A stretch of DNA of 61,532 nt from Clostridia bacterium (lineage in GTDB: Bacteria; Bacillota; Clostridia; Oscillospirales; Acutalibacteraceae): positions 1 through 61,532 of the forward strand of contig JAFQEE010000029.1 of NCBI GenBank assembly GCA_017399175.1, written 5' to 3'. Made by a program: the position numbers and the translations under genes. Positions 51,925-61,252 of the stretch are shown here, piece after piece. Below the pieces are notes generated by a model that was given only the letters and a program-made list of their open reading frames with translations, did not search any database and was not told the DNA's origin. The stretch's first letter is position 1; every line of letters begins with the position of its first letter.

Positions 51925-53325
51925 TTAGATTGCACCGAATACAAATTTACAAGCAAAGAGAATTGCAATAACTGTTACAGCAATATCCTTCTTTGTGAAT
52001 TTACCTGTAAACAATGTGATGAGAACATAAGAAATAGCACCAATACCGATACCGTTTGCTATTGAATAAGTAAGTGGCATCATTACGAGTGTCAAGAATG
52101 CAGGAACAGCACTTCTCATATCTTCCATATCAACTTTGGAGAAGTTTTTAAGCATTAAAACACCAACGAAAATAAGTGCAGGAGCAGTAGCGGCTGCAGG
52201 AATAATACTTGCAACAGGAGATAAGAACAAGCAGAGAACAAAGCAAAGTGATGTTACTAAACTTGTAAGACCTGTTCTACCACCGGCTGCAACACCTGAT
52301 GCACACTCAACGAATGTTGTTACTGTTGATGTACCGCAAACAGCACCTGAAAGAGTTGCAATTGAATCGCATGCCATTGACTTATCAATATCAACAGGGT
52401 CACCATTTTCGTCAAGCATATTAGCCTCAGAAGCAGCACCATAAAGTGTACCGATTGTATCAAACATATCAACAAGGCAGAATGTTACTATAAGCATAAT
52501 AACTGAGAAAATGCTACCAATCATTTCGCCTGAAAAAGCATTTTTCCAAGATTCGGCCTGGAATACACCTGTAATACCGATTTCAGCAAAATCCTTGAAT
52601 GGCTGTGCAACTGAAGTAAGGTCAAAGCTTGGTAACTGCCATGTTGCAAGATAGTAAATAACAGTAGTTGCAAGAATACCAAGAAGAACAGCACCCTTAA
52701 CTTTAAGTTTTGTAAGGATTGCAATAATAATGAAACCTACAAGTGCAATAATTGCAGGAGCAATATCTGCCCATTTTGCACCATTGATTTTTACAAACTG
52801 AACTAATGTATATTGATTAGCCTGAATAATACCAACATTCTGGAAACCGATGAAAGCAATAAACAAACCAATACCTGCAGGAATTGCCTTTTTAATACAT
52901 TCAGGCATCGCCTTAGCAATATAACTACGAGCACCTGTTAAAGAAAGAATCAGGAAGATGACACCTGAAATCAAAATAATAACAAGACCTGCCTGATAAC
53001 CCTTGATTACATCCCCACCTGATATAATCTGTGGAAGAACAAATGATGTAAAGAAAAACGAGTTAAGACCCATACCGCAAGCCTGTGCAAAAGGTAATTT
53101 TGCATAAAATGCATAAAGTAATGTACCGATTACTGCTGCAAGAATTGATGCGATATAAACCGCATTCCAGATTTTTGATACGCCCGGAACATCAAAACTG
53201 AAGCCAACAATCTGATTTGGATTTACAACAATAATGTAAGCCATTGCGAAGAATGTTGTAAGACCCGCAATAATCTCGGTTTTGACATTCGAACCGCGTT
53301 CTGTGATTTTAAAGAATTTGTCCAT
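51925..53325 (-). CDS. NCS2-family purine permease (AzgA/PbuG-like)
   Basis: 466 aa, about 12-14 transmembrane helices. The N-terminus MDKFFKITERGSNVKTEIIAG and LTTFFAMAYIIVVNP are typical of the AzgA branch that takes up adenine, guanine or hypoxanthine with H+. FDTIGTLYGAA and GTSTVTTFVECASGVAAGGRTG are the conserved substrate-site segments. AAAAGGAG precedes the ATG. No purine riboswitch fits into its short leader. Single-gene operon. Confidence 0.88.
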   Translation of the reverse strand: MDKFFKITERGSNVKTEIIAGLTTFFAMAYIIVVNPNQIVGFSFDVPGVSKIWNAVYIASILAAVIGTLLYAFYAKLPFAQACGMGLNSFFFTSFVLPQIISGGDVIKGYQAGLVIILISGVIFLILSLTGARSYIAKAMPECIKKAIPAGIGLFIAFIGFQNVGIIQANQYTLVQFVKINGAKWADIAPAIIALVGFIIIAILTKLKVKGAVLLGILATTVIYYLATWQLPSFDLTSVAQPFKDFAEIGITGVFQAESWKNAFSGEMIGSIFSVIMLIVTFCLVDMFDTIGTLYGAASEANMLDENGDPVDIDKSMACDSIATLSGAVCGTSTVTTFVECASGVAAGGRTGLTSLVTSLCFVLCLFLSPVASIIPAAATAPALIFVGVLMLKNFSKVDMEDMRSAVPAFLTLVMMPLTYSIANGIGIGAISYVLITLFTGKFTKKDIAVTVIAILFACKFVFGAI

Positions 53326-53341
53326 TTTTTTCTCTCCTTTT

Positions 53342-53391
53342 TATAGTTTTAAACTATAATTATATTTTACCAAAAATTTATACTTTTTCAA
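53342..53391 (-). promoter_or_regulatory. Promoter and palindrome of the NCS2 permease
   Basis: Promoter on the minus strand TTGAAA (53386-53391), 16 nt, TAAAAT (53364-53369). A 17-nt palindrome TATAGTTTTAAACTATA (53342-53358) lies just downstream of the -10 box, at the start of transcription, as a possible operator. Confidence 0.5.
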
Positions 53392-53428
53392 TAGTTTTTT
53401 GTGAAATTTGACATCTTATTTGTAAAAA

Positions 53429-53454
53429 ATATCCCCATCGAATTGATGGGGAAT
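53429..53454 (-). terminator. Terminator of the secreted hydrolase operon
   Basis: ATCCCCATC/GATGGGGAT-type stem with a 5-nt loop, followed on the minus strand by ATTTTTTAC, close behind the stop at 53465. Confidence 0.75.
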
Positions 53455-53464
53455 GATTATATTT

Positions 53465-55408
53465 TTATTGTGGAACATGGATTCTGAAATCAACAAAGCC
53501 CTTTGCACCGAATATGAGATACACAACATCGTTAAGACCTTTAAGTCCAAAGTTAAGAATGTTATCTAAGGTGCTTGGTTCTGCTTCAGGCTCATAAACA
53601 CCGATTTCAACAAGCATATCGTGAACCTTATCCATTACTGCTTCATCATTTTCAACATTATTGACTGTGTTCTTTGTCATAGCATCTGCTTCTGCGAGAA
53701 TTGCTTCTTGCTCTGCAGTGAGCACATAACCTGTTTCTTCGCAATATCTCTGGAGGTCCTCTTTATACCACTTAAGAGGCTTTAAGTTTCTTGCACCATT
53801 GAACTGCGGATAATAGTATTCTCCGTCAGGGTCAGAACAGCTGTCAACTGTTGTTACATAACCTGTTGCAAGGTTAAGTGCAAGCGAAAGAGCTGTATTG
53901 TTGTGTTCAAGCTCGTGCTTCTGCTCATAGAAATACCATGTTGAATCCTTATAAAGGCATGTTGAAATATCAAGTGAACCGTCAGGAGAGAGTTCTCTGC
54001 CATTTGTATCTTCAAATTGTGTTCCGTAAGGAACGAAAGTTGTTCCCGGAGCAGTTGAATCAATGTTAATAATTTCGTCAGAGTTTGTTATAGGACTGTT
54101 CTTCATAAATCCGAAGAAGCTGTAGTCAGGTGTACAAGCACCAAATGGAAGACCGTAGCCTGCGATAAATGAGAATGTTACACCTTCAGCCTGAAGATTT
54201 GCAATATTCTGGTGAAGTCTTGATTTTGCTGCATAGAAATCGTCAACTTCTTTTTTTACAACATCAGATGTAATAAAGCCTGTTGCCATAACTTCTTCAT
54301 ATCTTGCCATAGGAGCCATATTACTGAGTGATGGAGTTGTGCCAAAAAGTTCTGTTGCCAAACCTCTTATTGCCAAATCAATAAAATCACGGAGAACCTG
54401 TTTAGGAGCCATACGAAGTGCAACATTTACAAGATAACCCCAAGGCTCACCAACAAGGTCACCGATAATTCCGTTATAGAAAAGGTCTGCTGACATTGGT
54501 TCGCAATAGCTCTGAGTAAGCATATCGGCAATAATTTCTGTACCATCCCAAGCGCCAACAATACCGATAACTCTTCTGAGATGATTTTCTGCTTTTGTTG
54601 GGTATGCATCAATATAAGCTGTTGTAATGGATGCACCCATACTCATAGGAACAAGAACAACATCCTTAGCTCCCACTTTATTATTTGCAAGGATTGTTTC
54701 AATAAATTCGTGAAGTCCCTCTACATTCTTTGAAGTGTAAGAGAAAGCACAGTAGTTGAAGCAATAAAGATAATCTTCGTAATTTTCACCAAACTTTTCT
54801 TTTGCAATATCTTCACAAGGAATAGATGAGAAGAAGCGTTCTCTTGCTTCACTACGCATTTCACCGTCTTCACCCTCTGCCCAAGGGTATTCGGAAACAG
54901 GCATTGTATATCTTGGAGTTACAACTCTTGGGTCAGAATTACCGTTTTCATCAACAAGGTTGAATTTAAAAAGATTGCGAAGAAGTGTCTTTACATCATC
55001 TTCCTTAATTGAGCAATTTCTTGTGAATGTTGAAACCATAAGGTCCTTGACAATATTGATGATAGCCCCGATAGTTGACATATCTGAAAATGCTTCATCC
55101 ATTGAGTTGAAAAGGTTCCATCTTGAACTGTATTTGCCTTCTGCAATAAGTGGAGCATAATTTTCATAATCCTGAAGAGTGCCTTTTTCGAAAGCACCTT
55201 CCTCTGTATAACTTTCATCAAAAAGATAAGAATAGCTTTGTCCGATGCCTGTTACAAAAACGATAAGGCTGTTTTCACCGTCTGCGAAAACACTTTCCAT
55301 ATCAGAAACAGTAACAACTTCATTAGTTTTTTCATTTGCAGATGCAGGAATCAATGCCACAGACACCACCATAATAACTGCAAGAAGAACTGCAATAATT
55401 TTTTTCAT
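53465..55408 (-). CDS. Secreted alpha/beta-hydrolase-like protein
   Basis: 647 aa from the ATG at 55408 (AAAGGGG ahead); the seven-codon longer form lacks this support. Residues 1 to about 24 are a signal peptide (MKKIIAVLLAVIMVVSVALI...). A beta-strand with IVFVTGIGQSYSYLF near 50 and a nucleophile-elbow-like V-P-M-S-M-G-A-S suggest an alpha/beta hydrolase with Pro in place of the usual first Gly. The rest is unassigned, helical, ending in a hydrophobic stretch. It follows the metallophosphoesterase gene by 33 nt in the same operon. Substrate unknown. Confidence 0.6.
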   Translation of the reverse strand: MKKIIAVLLAVIMVVSVALIPASANEKTNEVVTVSDMESVFADGENSLIVFVTGIGQSYSYLFDESYTEEGAFEKGTLQDYENYAPLIAEGKYSSRWNLFNSMDEAFSDMSTIGAIINIVKDLMVSTFTRNCSIKEDDVKTLLRNLFKFNLVDENGNSDPRVVTPRYTMPVSEYPWAEGEDGEMRSEARERFFSSIPCEDIAKEKFGENYEDYLYCFNYCAFSYTSKNVEGLHEFIETILANNKVGAKDVVLVPMSMGASITTAYIDAYPTKAENHLRRVIGIVGAWDGTEIIADMLTQSYCEPMSADLFYNGIIGDLVGEPWGYLVNVALRMAPKQVLRDFIDLAIRGLATELFGTTPSLSNMAPMARYEEVMATGFITSDVVKKEVDDFYAAKSRLHQNIANLQAEGVTFSFIAGYGLPFGACTPDYSFFGFMKNSPITNSDEIINIDSTAPGTTFVPYGTQFEDTNGRELSPDGSLDISTCLYKDSTWYFYEQKHELEHNNTALSLALNLATGYVTTVDSCSDPDGEYYYPQFNGARNLKPLKWYKEDLQRYCEETGYVLTAEQEAILAEADAMTKNTVNNVENDEAVMDKVHDMLVEIGVYEPEAEPSTLDNILNFGLKGLNDVVYLIFGAKGFVDFRIHVPQ

Positions 55409-55441
55409 TTTATAAATCCCCTTTCGCATATTTTAAATTAC

Positions 55442-56638
55442 TTACATTTTAACGCCTGTAAGAAGATAAACTATATCAGTAATCTGGAAATAAAGTTTAA
55501 AGAACACTGATTCCAAAATACCAAGAACGGCATCACCTTTTGTATAATCACCGTATTCAGTAAGATGTTCCCCATCTTTCAGAACATATTCAGAAAGTGT
55601 CAGCATTTCGGACTCATAAACTGATGTATCAGCTTCATTAATTGTCAACATACGGATACCTCTTGTTGCAGGGTCACCATAAGTTCCGAGAGAACAAGTA
55701 GGAGTGTTTACGATATCAACTCCATCCTTTTCAACAGTAAAAGAATTAGGGTGGTCATGTCCTGAAAAAACTGCAACAACATCACCGGTTTCTACAAAAG
55801 CATCAAACTGTCCGTAATTGTAGTAACCCGGACAAGGTGCCTCAAGAAGAAAACCATCCTTGATGTTATATACATATGGTAAATATGTGTATGTTTGTCC
55901 GTCAAAGTTCACAGTTGCCTTACCAAGAGCAAATGGAAACTCGTAGAACATCATTTCATAAATATCCTGAACGATTATATGTTGGAAGGCCATAGCTTTT
56001 ACTATTTCTCCGCCATTAGCCGCTTTAATATTTGCAGATGTGTTTTTATACCATTCTATCTGGTCCTTGTGAACACAATCATATCCAAGTTTATTACCAT
56101 CTTCATCATAAACATATGAATTCGAGTCGAACATATAAAGATTGTATGCTATCTTGTTACCATCAGAGCTTTTAACTGTAAGATTGTGAGTGCCCACACC
56201 TGAAAGTTCAGGAACTGCATCGTAAGCAAGGCAATATTTTCCGCCATAAAGTTTATACATCTTAAAAAGTTCTTCACGGGAAACACCCTGCTCATCATCA
56301 TGATTACCAAAAACGAATGTGAAATATGTTTTGCTTTCAACAAAGATATCGCAGATTTCTTTAATTGCATCAGCTTTGGTTTCCTTTGGTGCGGTTGTGT
56401 TATCACCACCAAGAACAACCAAATCAGGACTATGAAGCTTAATCATATCTTTAATAAATACGACGGTAGTTTCATTCATAGGAAAATCATCCTGAATATC
56501 ACAAAGATTAAAAATCTTGAACTCACCGTTTTCGTCAAATCTAAGCACATCATTTTCTCCCGATACACCTGCAAAAGCAATAACAGATGATGAGAAAACA
56601 AGAATTATGCTCAAAAGAATTGCAATCACCTTTTTCAT
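55442..56638 (-). CDS. Secreted metallophosphoesterase with a D-x-Q first motif
   Basis: 398 aa from the ATG at 56638 (AGGAGG 8 nt ahead). Signal peptide about 1-23. The calcineurin-like motifs are VLGGDN, FGNHDDE and FSGHDHPNSF, but the first motif reads C-D47-I-Q49 instead of D-x-H. A D-x-Q is also known in some family branches, so metal binding is likely kept. It is a paralogue of the gene at 21.8 kb. The C-terminus has a hydrophobic tail (VFFKLYFQITDIVYLL). First gene of an operon with the alpha/beta-hydrolase-like gene. Confidence 0.82.
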   Translation of the reverse strand: MKKVIAILLSIILVFSSSVIAFAGVSGENDVLRFDENGEFKIFNLCDIQDDFPMNETTVVFIKDMIKLHSPDLVVLGGDNTTAPKETKADAIKEICDIFVESKTYFTFVFGNHDDEQGVSREELFKMYKLYGGKYCLAYDAVPELSGVGTHNLTVKSSDGNKIAYNLYMFDSNSYVYDEDGNKLGYDCVHKDQIEWYKNTSANIKAANGGEIVKAMAFQHIIVQDIYEMMFYEFPFALGKATVNFDGQTYTYLPYVYNIKDGFLLEAPCPGYYNYGQFDAFVETGDVVAVFSGHDHPNSFTVEKDGVDIVNTPTCSLGTYGDPATRGIRMLTINEADTSVYESEMLTLSEYVLKDGEHLTEYGDYTKGDAVLGILESVFFKLYFQITDIVYLLTGVKM

Positions 56639-56667
56639 ATTCAATCCTCCTAAAATAATACATAATA

Positions 56668-56696
56668 ATTTTACTACCAAATAAAGCTGTTGTCAA
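56668..56696 (-). promoter_or_regulatory. Promoter of the metallophosphoesterase operon
   Basis: Consensus TTGACA, 17 nt, TAAAAT on the minus strand, about 30 nt before the ATG. Confidence 0.75.
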
Positions 56697-56727
56697 ACTG
56701 ATAACGCATATTTATCAAAAATGTATT

Positions 56728-56934
56728 TGTAAATTGGAGGTTATCGAGCAGATAGAACACCTTGACGCCCCATCTCCGAGGGGGCTGTCACGAGCTTTGC
56801 GAGTGACTGGGGGAGTAACTCCCTCAGTCTCACTTCGTTCGACAGCTCCCTCAAAGAGGGAGCGGATGCAGGCGTGGAAGCCTGCCACTACGCGTGAATA
56901 ACTCTTCCCTACAAATTATAATTTATCGAAACAG
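56728..56934. repeat. MITE-like repeat, fullest copy
   Basis: About 205 bp without an ORF. Begins GTAAATTGGAGGTTATCGAG, contains several CTCCCTC/GAGGGAG-type hairpins and ends with CAAATTATAATTTATCGAAA. Its start recurs at 61253 and its end at 24437. The edge units AAATT...TATCGA are imperfect direct repeats. It lies between the operon promoter at 56.7 kb and the terminator of the 875-aa protein gene. Confidence 0.65.
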
Positions 56935-56965
56935 AATTCATATTATTATCAAAACAACATAAGAA

Positions 56966-56991
56966 ATCCCCAACGATTGCTCGCCGGGGAT
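56966..56991 (-). terminator. Terminator of the Big_2-domain protein gene
   Basis: ATCCCC/GGGGAT stem with the loop AACGATTGCTCGCC, followed on the minus strand by TTCTTATG. Same loop core (CGATTGCTCG) as the hairpin at 51879. Confidence 0.5.
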
Positions 56992-57043
56992 TATTTATCA
57001 ATAAATTAGGATTTAATCTTAATTTTATTTATACATTTGAATT

Positions 57044-59671
57044 TCAGCCTTCAAGCATACCGTGGTATCTGCCCATCCAGTATGGAAGTGAATATGTTGT
57101 TGAACCTTCCATTTCATAAATATTATGAGCATCGTCAAGGTCATATGATGAACCGTTGTACTTATGGAATGCTCTTTCGTCAGGTGCTGCAACAGTCTGT
57201 TCAAGCTTAGTAATACCTAAAATCATACCAGCTGTCTTAAGAATCTTGCTGTTTGAATTCCAGAATTTAGGTGTGTATGCATCAGGGTCAAATGAAATCT
57301 CATTTGTTCCGCCGATACCAACATCATCAAGGTCAAATTCATAAACATCATCACGATTTTCGTTTGTTGCAAGATATCTTCTTAAATCCATTGGATGACG
57401 AGAAAGTGACCATGATGCAGTTTCGATAAGACTGTTACCGTAAGCATCTGTCTTTTCCTCGTTTGGATATGCAAGCTGATATACATAATACCAAAGAGGA
57501 TTTTCGCTATTCTGCATTGAGAACCACCAATCGTCGAGTGCTTCTCTGTAATACTTAAGAAGTTCTTCGTCGTCCTCAAGCTGGAAGAGAGTATAGAAAC
57601 CAAGCATAGCCATTTCTTCGTCAGAATGGTTGAGAATCAACTTGTAAGCACAATCAAACAACTTTGTTCCCACTACGTGACGGAGAATACGACCTAAAAT
57701 AGGAGTTACGCTGTTTACATATTCAAGAATTGAAAGCTGATATCTTTCAAGCTCCTGAGTCATAATTTCAGCATACTGATACTGTTCGTCAAAAGCTGCC
57801 ATTCTGTATTCGTCTTCCCACTTCTGATAGCCTGTAACATGTGCTGCAACTTTGAATACTGTAAGAAGAACAAGAGCGTTAAGCGGTGCACCACCAAGAA
57901 CCTGACCGTTGTGGAAATATGTTCTTGAGAATTTTGCCCAAGTTGTAGGCTGACCTGAACCGTCAACCATATTGTATGAGTTATCTACAAGGTGCTGTGC
58001 GAACTTATCCATTGTGTTTTCAATAAGAGCAGCAAGTTCGGGGTCTTCAGGACCAAGAATATCATAAGCGAGCTTATAAAGGAATACGTGACCGATAATT
58101 TCGTCAGAGCTTGTATCACCTTTATAAACAATATCTTCTATAGTCTTACCTTCAGGAATAAGGTCATTCCAGAGTCTTTCAGGGATTTCGCCTGATGCAT
58201 CAACCTTAAGACCACGATAGTTTTCACCGTGAAGAAGGAAGTCGCTTCCGTCATCATATGTCTTTGTTGAAAGACCTGTTGCTGTTCCGTCACCGTTATG
58301 TGACCAATAAGCAAATGAGTCATAGTCATTGTTTTCATCCCTGAATGAGTATGTTCTTGACCAGAAGCCTTCAAGGTTTCTTGTACGCATTGCGTATTCG
58401 CCATCAGTTTCAAGAGGATTAGCCCAACCTTCTGTGTTATAAAGCTTAAGGTTTTCTTCAGGAAGCTGAACATAAGTGCGTTTAGCTTTATCTAAATAAA
58501 GTGAATACATATTATCGAACATTTTAGCAGGACTTAAGAACGGAACATCCTGTGAATAGTCACCACCGATAAGAGTAGCTTCACTTGTATAATATTTACC
58601 TGTTTCAAGCTCAACAACTGTACCGCTTCTCTGTGCACGGTTATAAGATTCCACAGTACCCTGACGCATTGAAATATATGTAAGGAAAAGAACTGCTTCT
58701 GTTGAAAGAGTTGCTGTCTTTCTTGCATCTTCAATCTGTTCAGGTGTTGCATTTGGGTCATTCTTGAGCGTTGCATAACGCATAAGTTCACCGCCTGCAT
58801 ACATTGATGTCCAAAGACCATCGTTATCACTTTCTTCAGGTTTCCATTCACCGTCAATGAAGTAAGCATTTGAAACCATACCGCGTCTTGCAACATATTC
58901 CCATGTCTGCTCATTTAAAGCTTCAGCCTTTTCAGTACCGTTGATATCGAGCATTTCGATATGAGAATAGCCTTCTTCCATTACTGTCCAAATACCGTTT
59001 TCGCTATCAGCAAAAATAGCGAGCACTTTGCCTTTGCCTGTATCAGCAGCATAGAAATATCTGTCACCCATGAAACGCTGTTCTTTATCTCTTTCATTTG
59101 TTGCTTTTTCATCAACACGAAGAACACCGTAATCTGTGATTGTCCATACAGCACCGTCTTTTGTTGTTGCTGACTGTGCTTTTTCATATTTTGCTTTGTC
59201 TTTTACATCAGCAGGGACATCTTTATCATCAAGTTCATATCTTGTGACAACTTTTTGAAGATTATCACCTTCAGCTACTGCACCAAGTGTGTAGTCAACT
59301 TTTTCTGCTTTGTCAGCAATTTTTGTTGGCTCTGTCACAACATTAAGTGTAATGCTGTCTGTAAGACCTTCTGAAGTAGTAGCAGTGATTACAGCTTTAC
59401 CCTCTTTGAGTGCTGTAACACGACCCCATTCGTCAACTTTTGCAACATCAGCAGGTTCTGCAGTCCAAGTGAGCATTCTCTTTTCTGTTCCTTGCATTGC
59501 ATAGTCAACTGTTCTTGAATCTCCGATATCCATTTCCCAATTTTCAGGAACGATGAGGCGAAGTTTAGCCTCTACTTCTGCATCCTTATCACTTGCAGCA
59601 AATGCAGTGGTAGGAGCAAAGATTCCCATGAAAAGTGTAAGTGAGAGAACAATTGCAATAAATCTTTTCAT
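57044..59671 (-). CDS. Secreted Big_2-domain protein of unknown function
   Basis: 875 aa. Signal peptide about 1-25, then a bacterial Ig-like (Big_2) domain about 38-115 with the pattern TWTAEPADVAKVDEWGRVTALKEG and KAVITATTS. The middle (about 130-400) is beta-rich, possibly a propeller. The last 400 residues are Trp- and Tyr-rich and mainly helical (LILNHSDEEMAMLGFYTLFQLEDDEELLKYYREAL), recalling alpha/alpha-barrel enzymes, but no catalytic motif could be assigned. No LPxTG or transmembrane anchor. A short leader with AAGGGGAAA precedes the ATG. Single-gene operon with its own terminator. Family not recognised beyond Big_2. Confidence 0.65.
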   Translation of the reverse strand: MKRFIAIVLSLTLFMGIFAPTTAFAASDKDAEVEAKLRLIVPENWEMDIGDSRTVDYAMQGTEKRMLTWTAEPADVAKVDEWGRVTALKEGKAVITATTSEGLTDSITLNVVTEPTKIADKAEKVDYTLGAVAEGDNLQKVVTRYELDDKDVPADVKDKAKYEKAQSATTKDGAVWTITDYGVLRVDEKATNERDKEQRFMGDRYFYAADTGKGKVLAIFADSENGIWTVMEEGYSHIEMLDINGTEKAEALNEQTWEYVARRGMVSNAYFIDGEWKPEESDNDGLWTSMYAGGELMRYATLKNDPNATPEQIEDARKTATLSTEAVLFLTYISMRQGTVESYNRAQRSGTVVELETGKYYTSEATLIGGDYSQDVPFLSPAKMFDNMYSLYLDKAKRTYVQLPEENLKLYNTEGWANPLETDGEYAMRTRNLEGFWSRTYSFRDENNDYDSFAYWSHNGDGTATGLSTKTYDDGSDFLLHGENYRGLKVDASGEIPERLWNDLIPEGKTIEDIVYKGDTSSDEIIGHVFLYKLAYDILGPEDPELAALIENTMDKFAQHLVDNSYNMVDGSGQPTTWAKFSRTYFHNGQVLGGAPLNALVLLTVFKVAAHVTGYQKWEDEYRMAAFDEQYQYAEIMTQELERYQLSILEYVNSVTPILGRILRHVVGTKLFDCAYKLILNHSDEEMAMLGFYTLFQLEDDEELLKYYREALDDWWFSMQNSENPLWYYVYQLAYPNEEKTDAYGNSLIETASWSLSRHPMDLRRYLATNENRDDVYEFDLDDVGIGGTNEISFDPDAYTPKFWNSNSKILKTAGMILGITKLEQTVAAPDERAFHKYNGSSYDLDDAHNIYEMEGSTTYSLPYWMGRYHGMLEG

Positions 59672-59821
59672 AATATTTCCCCTTCTTCTTTTTGATTTTT
59701 GCGATAAAACACCTTAATTTTCATCACAATAAATTATCGTATATATCATATCATTACCAATTAATTCCGTCAAGAAAAAAGGCAAAATTTGCTTGCTAAC
59801 AAACACAATTTAATAAAAGAA

Positions 59822-59849
59822 TTGAATTTTCATATTAATTTGATATAAT
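59822..59849 (+). promoter_or_regulatory. Promoter of the 59.9-kb metallophosphoesterase
   Basis: TTGAAT, 16 nt, TATAAT, followed 30 nt later by the ATG with AAGGAG. Confidence 0.65.
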
Positions 59850-59879
59850 AATATGTATTACAAAAAGGAGCGGAAAATT

Positions 59880-61196
59880 ATGACAAATTTTATTTCACAA
59901 TTAGTTTTCAAAATGCTTTCTGTAGTGCTTGGCATTACATTCACTTTCACAGGTTTAGGCAGTAGCTTAAACTCTGACGGTGCGACAGGTACTCCTGACG
60001 ATTTTACCCCTGTTGTTCGTTTTGTCGTGTGCTCTGACATTCACCTTGACGGTGACGAAAATCAGCAGGCAGCAAAGCGATTTGCAAATCTCTTTACTGA
60101 TATGTATGAATATGCAGAGGGTTGCGAATACAAAAATCTTGATGCTGTGCTTGTTGCAGGTGACTTTACAGGTGGCGGTGCAGAAAAGGAATACCAGGTA
60201 TACACCAAAATTATTAACGAAAATAAGAAGGATGAAACTCAAGTACTTACCATACTTGGTAATCACGAGTTCATTGACTATCGTGATGTTGATGCAACCG
60301 TAGGCTACGATGTTTTTCGCGAATACATAAAACAAGATGTTGATACTGACATTGTGATTAACGGTTATCACTTTATCGGTGTTTCATATGACGATAACGG
60401 TAAGACTTTTAGTGGTAAAACAAAATGGCTTGACGAAAGACTTAAAAATGCCACAGCCGAAGACCCCGACAAGCCTGTTTTCGTTTATCAGCACCCACAC
60501 CCTGCCCTTACGGTTTACGGTAGTGTAAACTGGGGTGATGTTGACACAAGAGCTGTTTTGAGCAAATATCCACAGGTTGTTAATTTCTCAGGTCATTCTC
60601 ATTATGCAGCAAGCGACCCGAGAAGTGTTTGGCAAGGCGAATTCACAGCAGTAGGTTGTGGCTCTTTATCTGCATTTATGGGTAATCTTAACTATATTGA
60701 GGGCGATAAGGATGCTCCCGGTAATTCAGGTGGTGCTTGGCTTGTTGAAGTTGACGCAAACGGTAATGTAAGTATGCGACTTTACGACATCGAAAACAGA
60801 ATGTTCTTCGATAATATTGACTATTATTTCACAGATTTAAGCAAAACTTCAAAGAGAACTTACACTTGGAGACAGCAAAAGGCACTTGATACTGTTCCCG
60901 AATTCCCTGAAGGTGCAACTGTAACCTCTTATGTTGATGAAAACGGAGATACTATAATCACATTCCCTGAAGCTGAAGGCTATTACCCAGCAGAAAACTA
61001 TAAAATCAAAGTAACAAGAAAGTCAAAAACTGTTTATTCCGGAACTGTAATTTCGGAATATGTCCGTGCTACTGACGACGATGTTACAGTAAATTTGGGT
61101 CAGCTTTCAAGTGGTGAATATAAAGTTAAAATCGTTGCATACAGCCCATATGCCAAGAAAGGCGAAAAAATCAAACAAACTATAACAGTTGAATAA
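59880..61196 (+). CDS. Secreted metallophosphoesterase with C-terminal FN3-like domain
   Basis: 438 aa from the ATG at 59880 (AAGGAG ahead; the longer start at 59853 is not supported). N-terminal membrane/signal segment (about 8-27). Catalytic motifs: CSDIHLDGD (DxH) near 49, VAGDFTGGG near 92, LGNHEF near 122, YQHPHP near 204 and FSGHSHY near 236. The last 90 residues form a beta-sandwich (fibronectin-like) domain (TITFPEAEGYYPAENYKIKV). A third phosphoesterase in the window but of a different branch. Substrate unknown. Confidence 0.82.
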   Translation: MTNFISQLVFKMLSVVLGITFTFTGLGSSLNSDGATGTPDDFTPVVRFVVCSDIHLDGDENQQAAKRFANLFTDMYEYAEGCEYKNLDAVLVAGDFTGGGAEKEYQVYTKIINENKKDETQVLTILGNHEFIDYRDVDATVGYDVFREYIKQDVDTDIVINGYHFIGVSYDDNGKTFSGKTKWLDERLKNATAEDPDKPVFVYQHPHPALTVYGSVNWGDVDTRAVLSKYPQVVNFSGHSHYAASDPRSVWQGEFTAVGCGSLSAFMGNLNYIEGDKDAPGNSGGAWLVEVDANGNVSMRLYDIENRMFFDNIDYYFTDLSKTSKRTYTWRQQKALDTVPEFPEGATVTSYVDENGDTIITFPEAEGYYPAENYKIKVTRKSKTVYSGTVISEYVRATDDDVTVNLGQLSSGEYKVKIVAYSPYAKKGEKIKQTITVE

Positions 61197-61209
61197 AGTC
61201 ATTGACAGC

Positions 61210-61244
61210 AACAAAGCCAACACAGTTTTTGTGTTGGCTTTGTT
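61210..61244 (+). terminator. Terminator of the 59.9-kb metallophosphoesterase
   Basis: Perfect long stem AACAAAGCCAACAC/GTGTTGGCTTTGTT with a 7-nt loop, then TTATTG. Confidence 0.8.
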
Positions 61245-61252
61245 TATTGATT

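Noticed and set aside
53326-53464. Purine riboswitch ahead of the NCS2 permease
   Set aside because: The leader after the likely promoter is about 30 nt, too short for the three-way junction.
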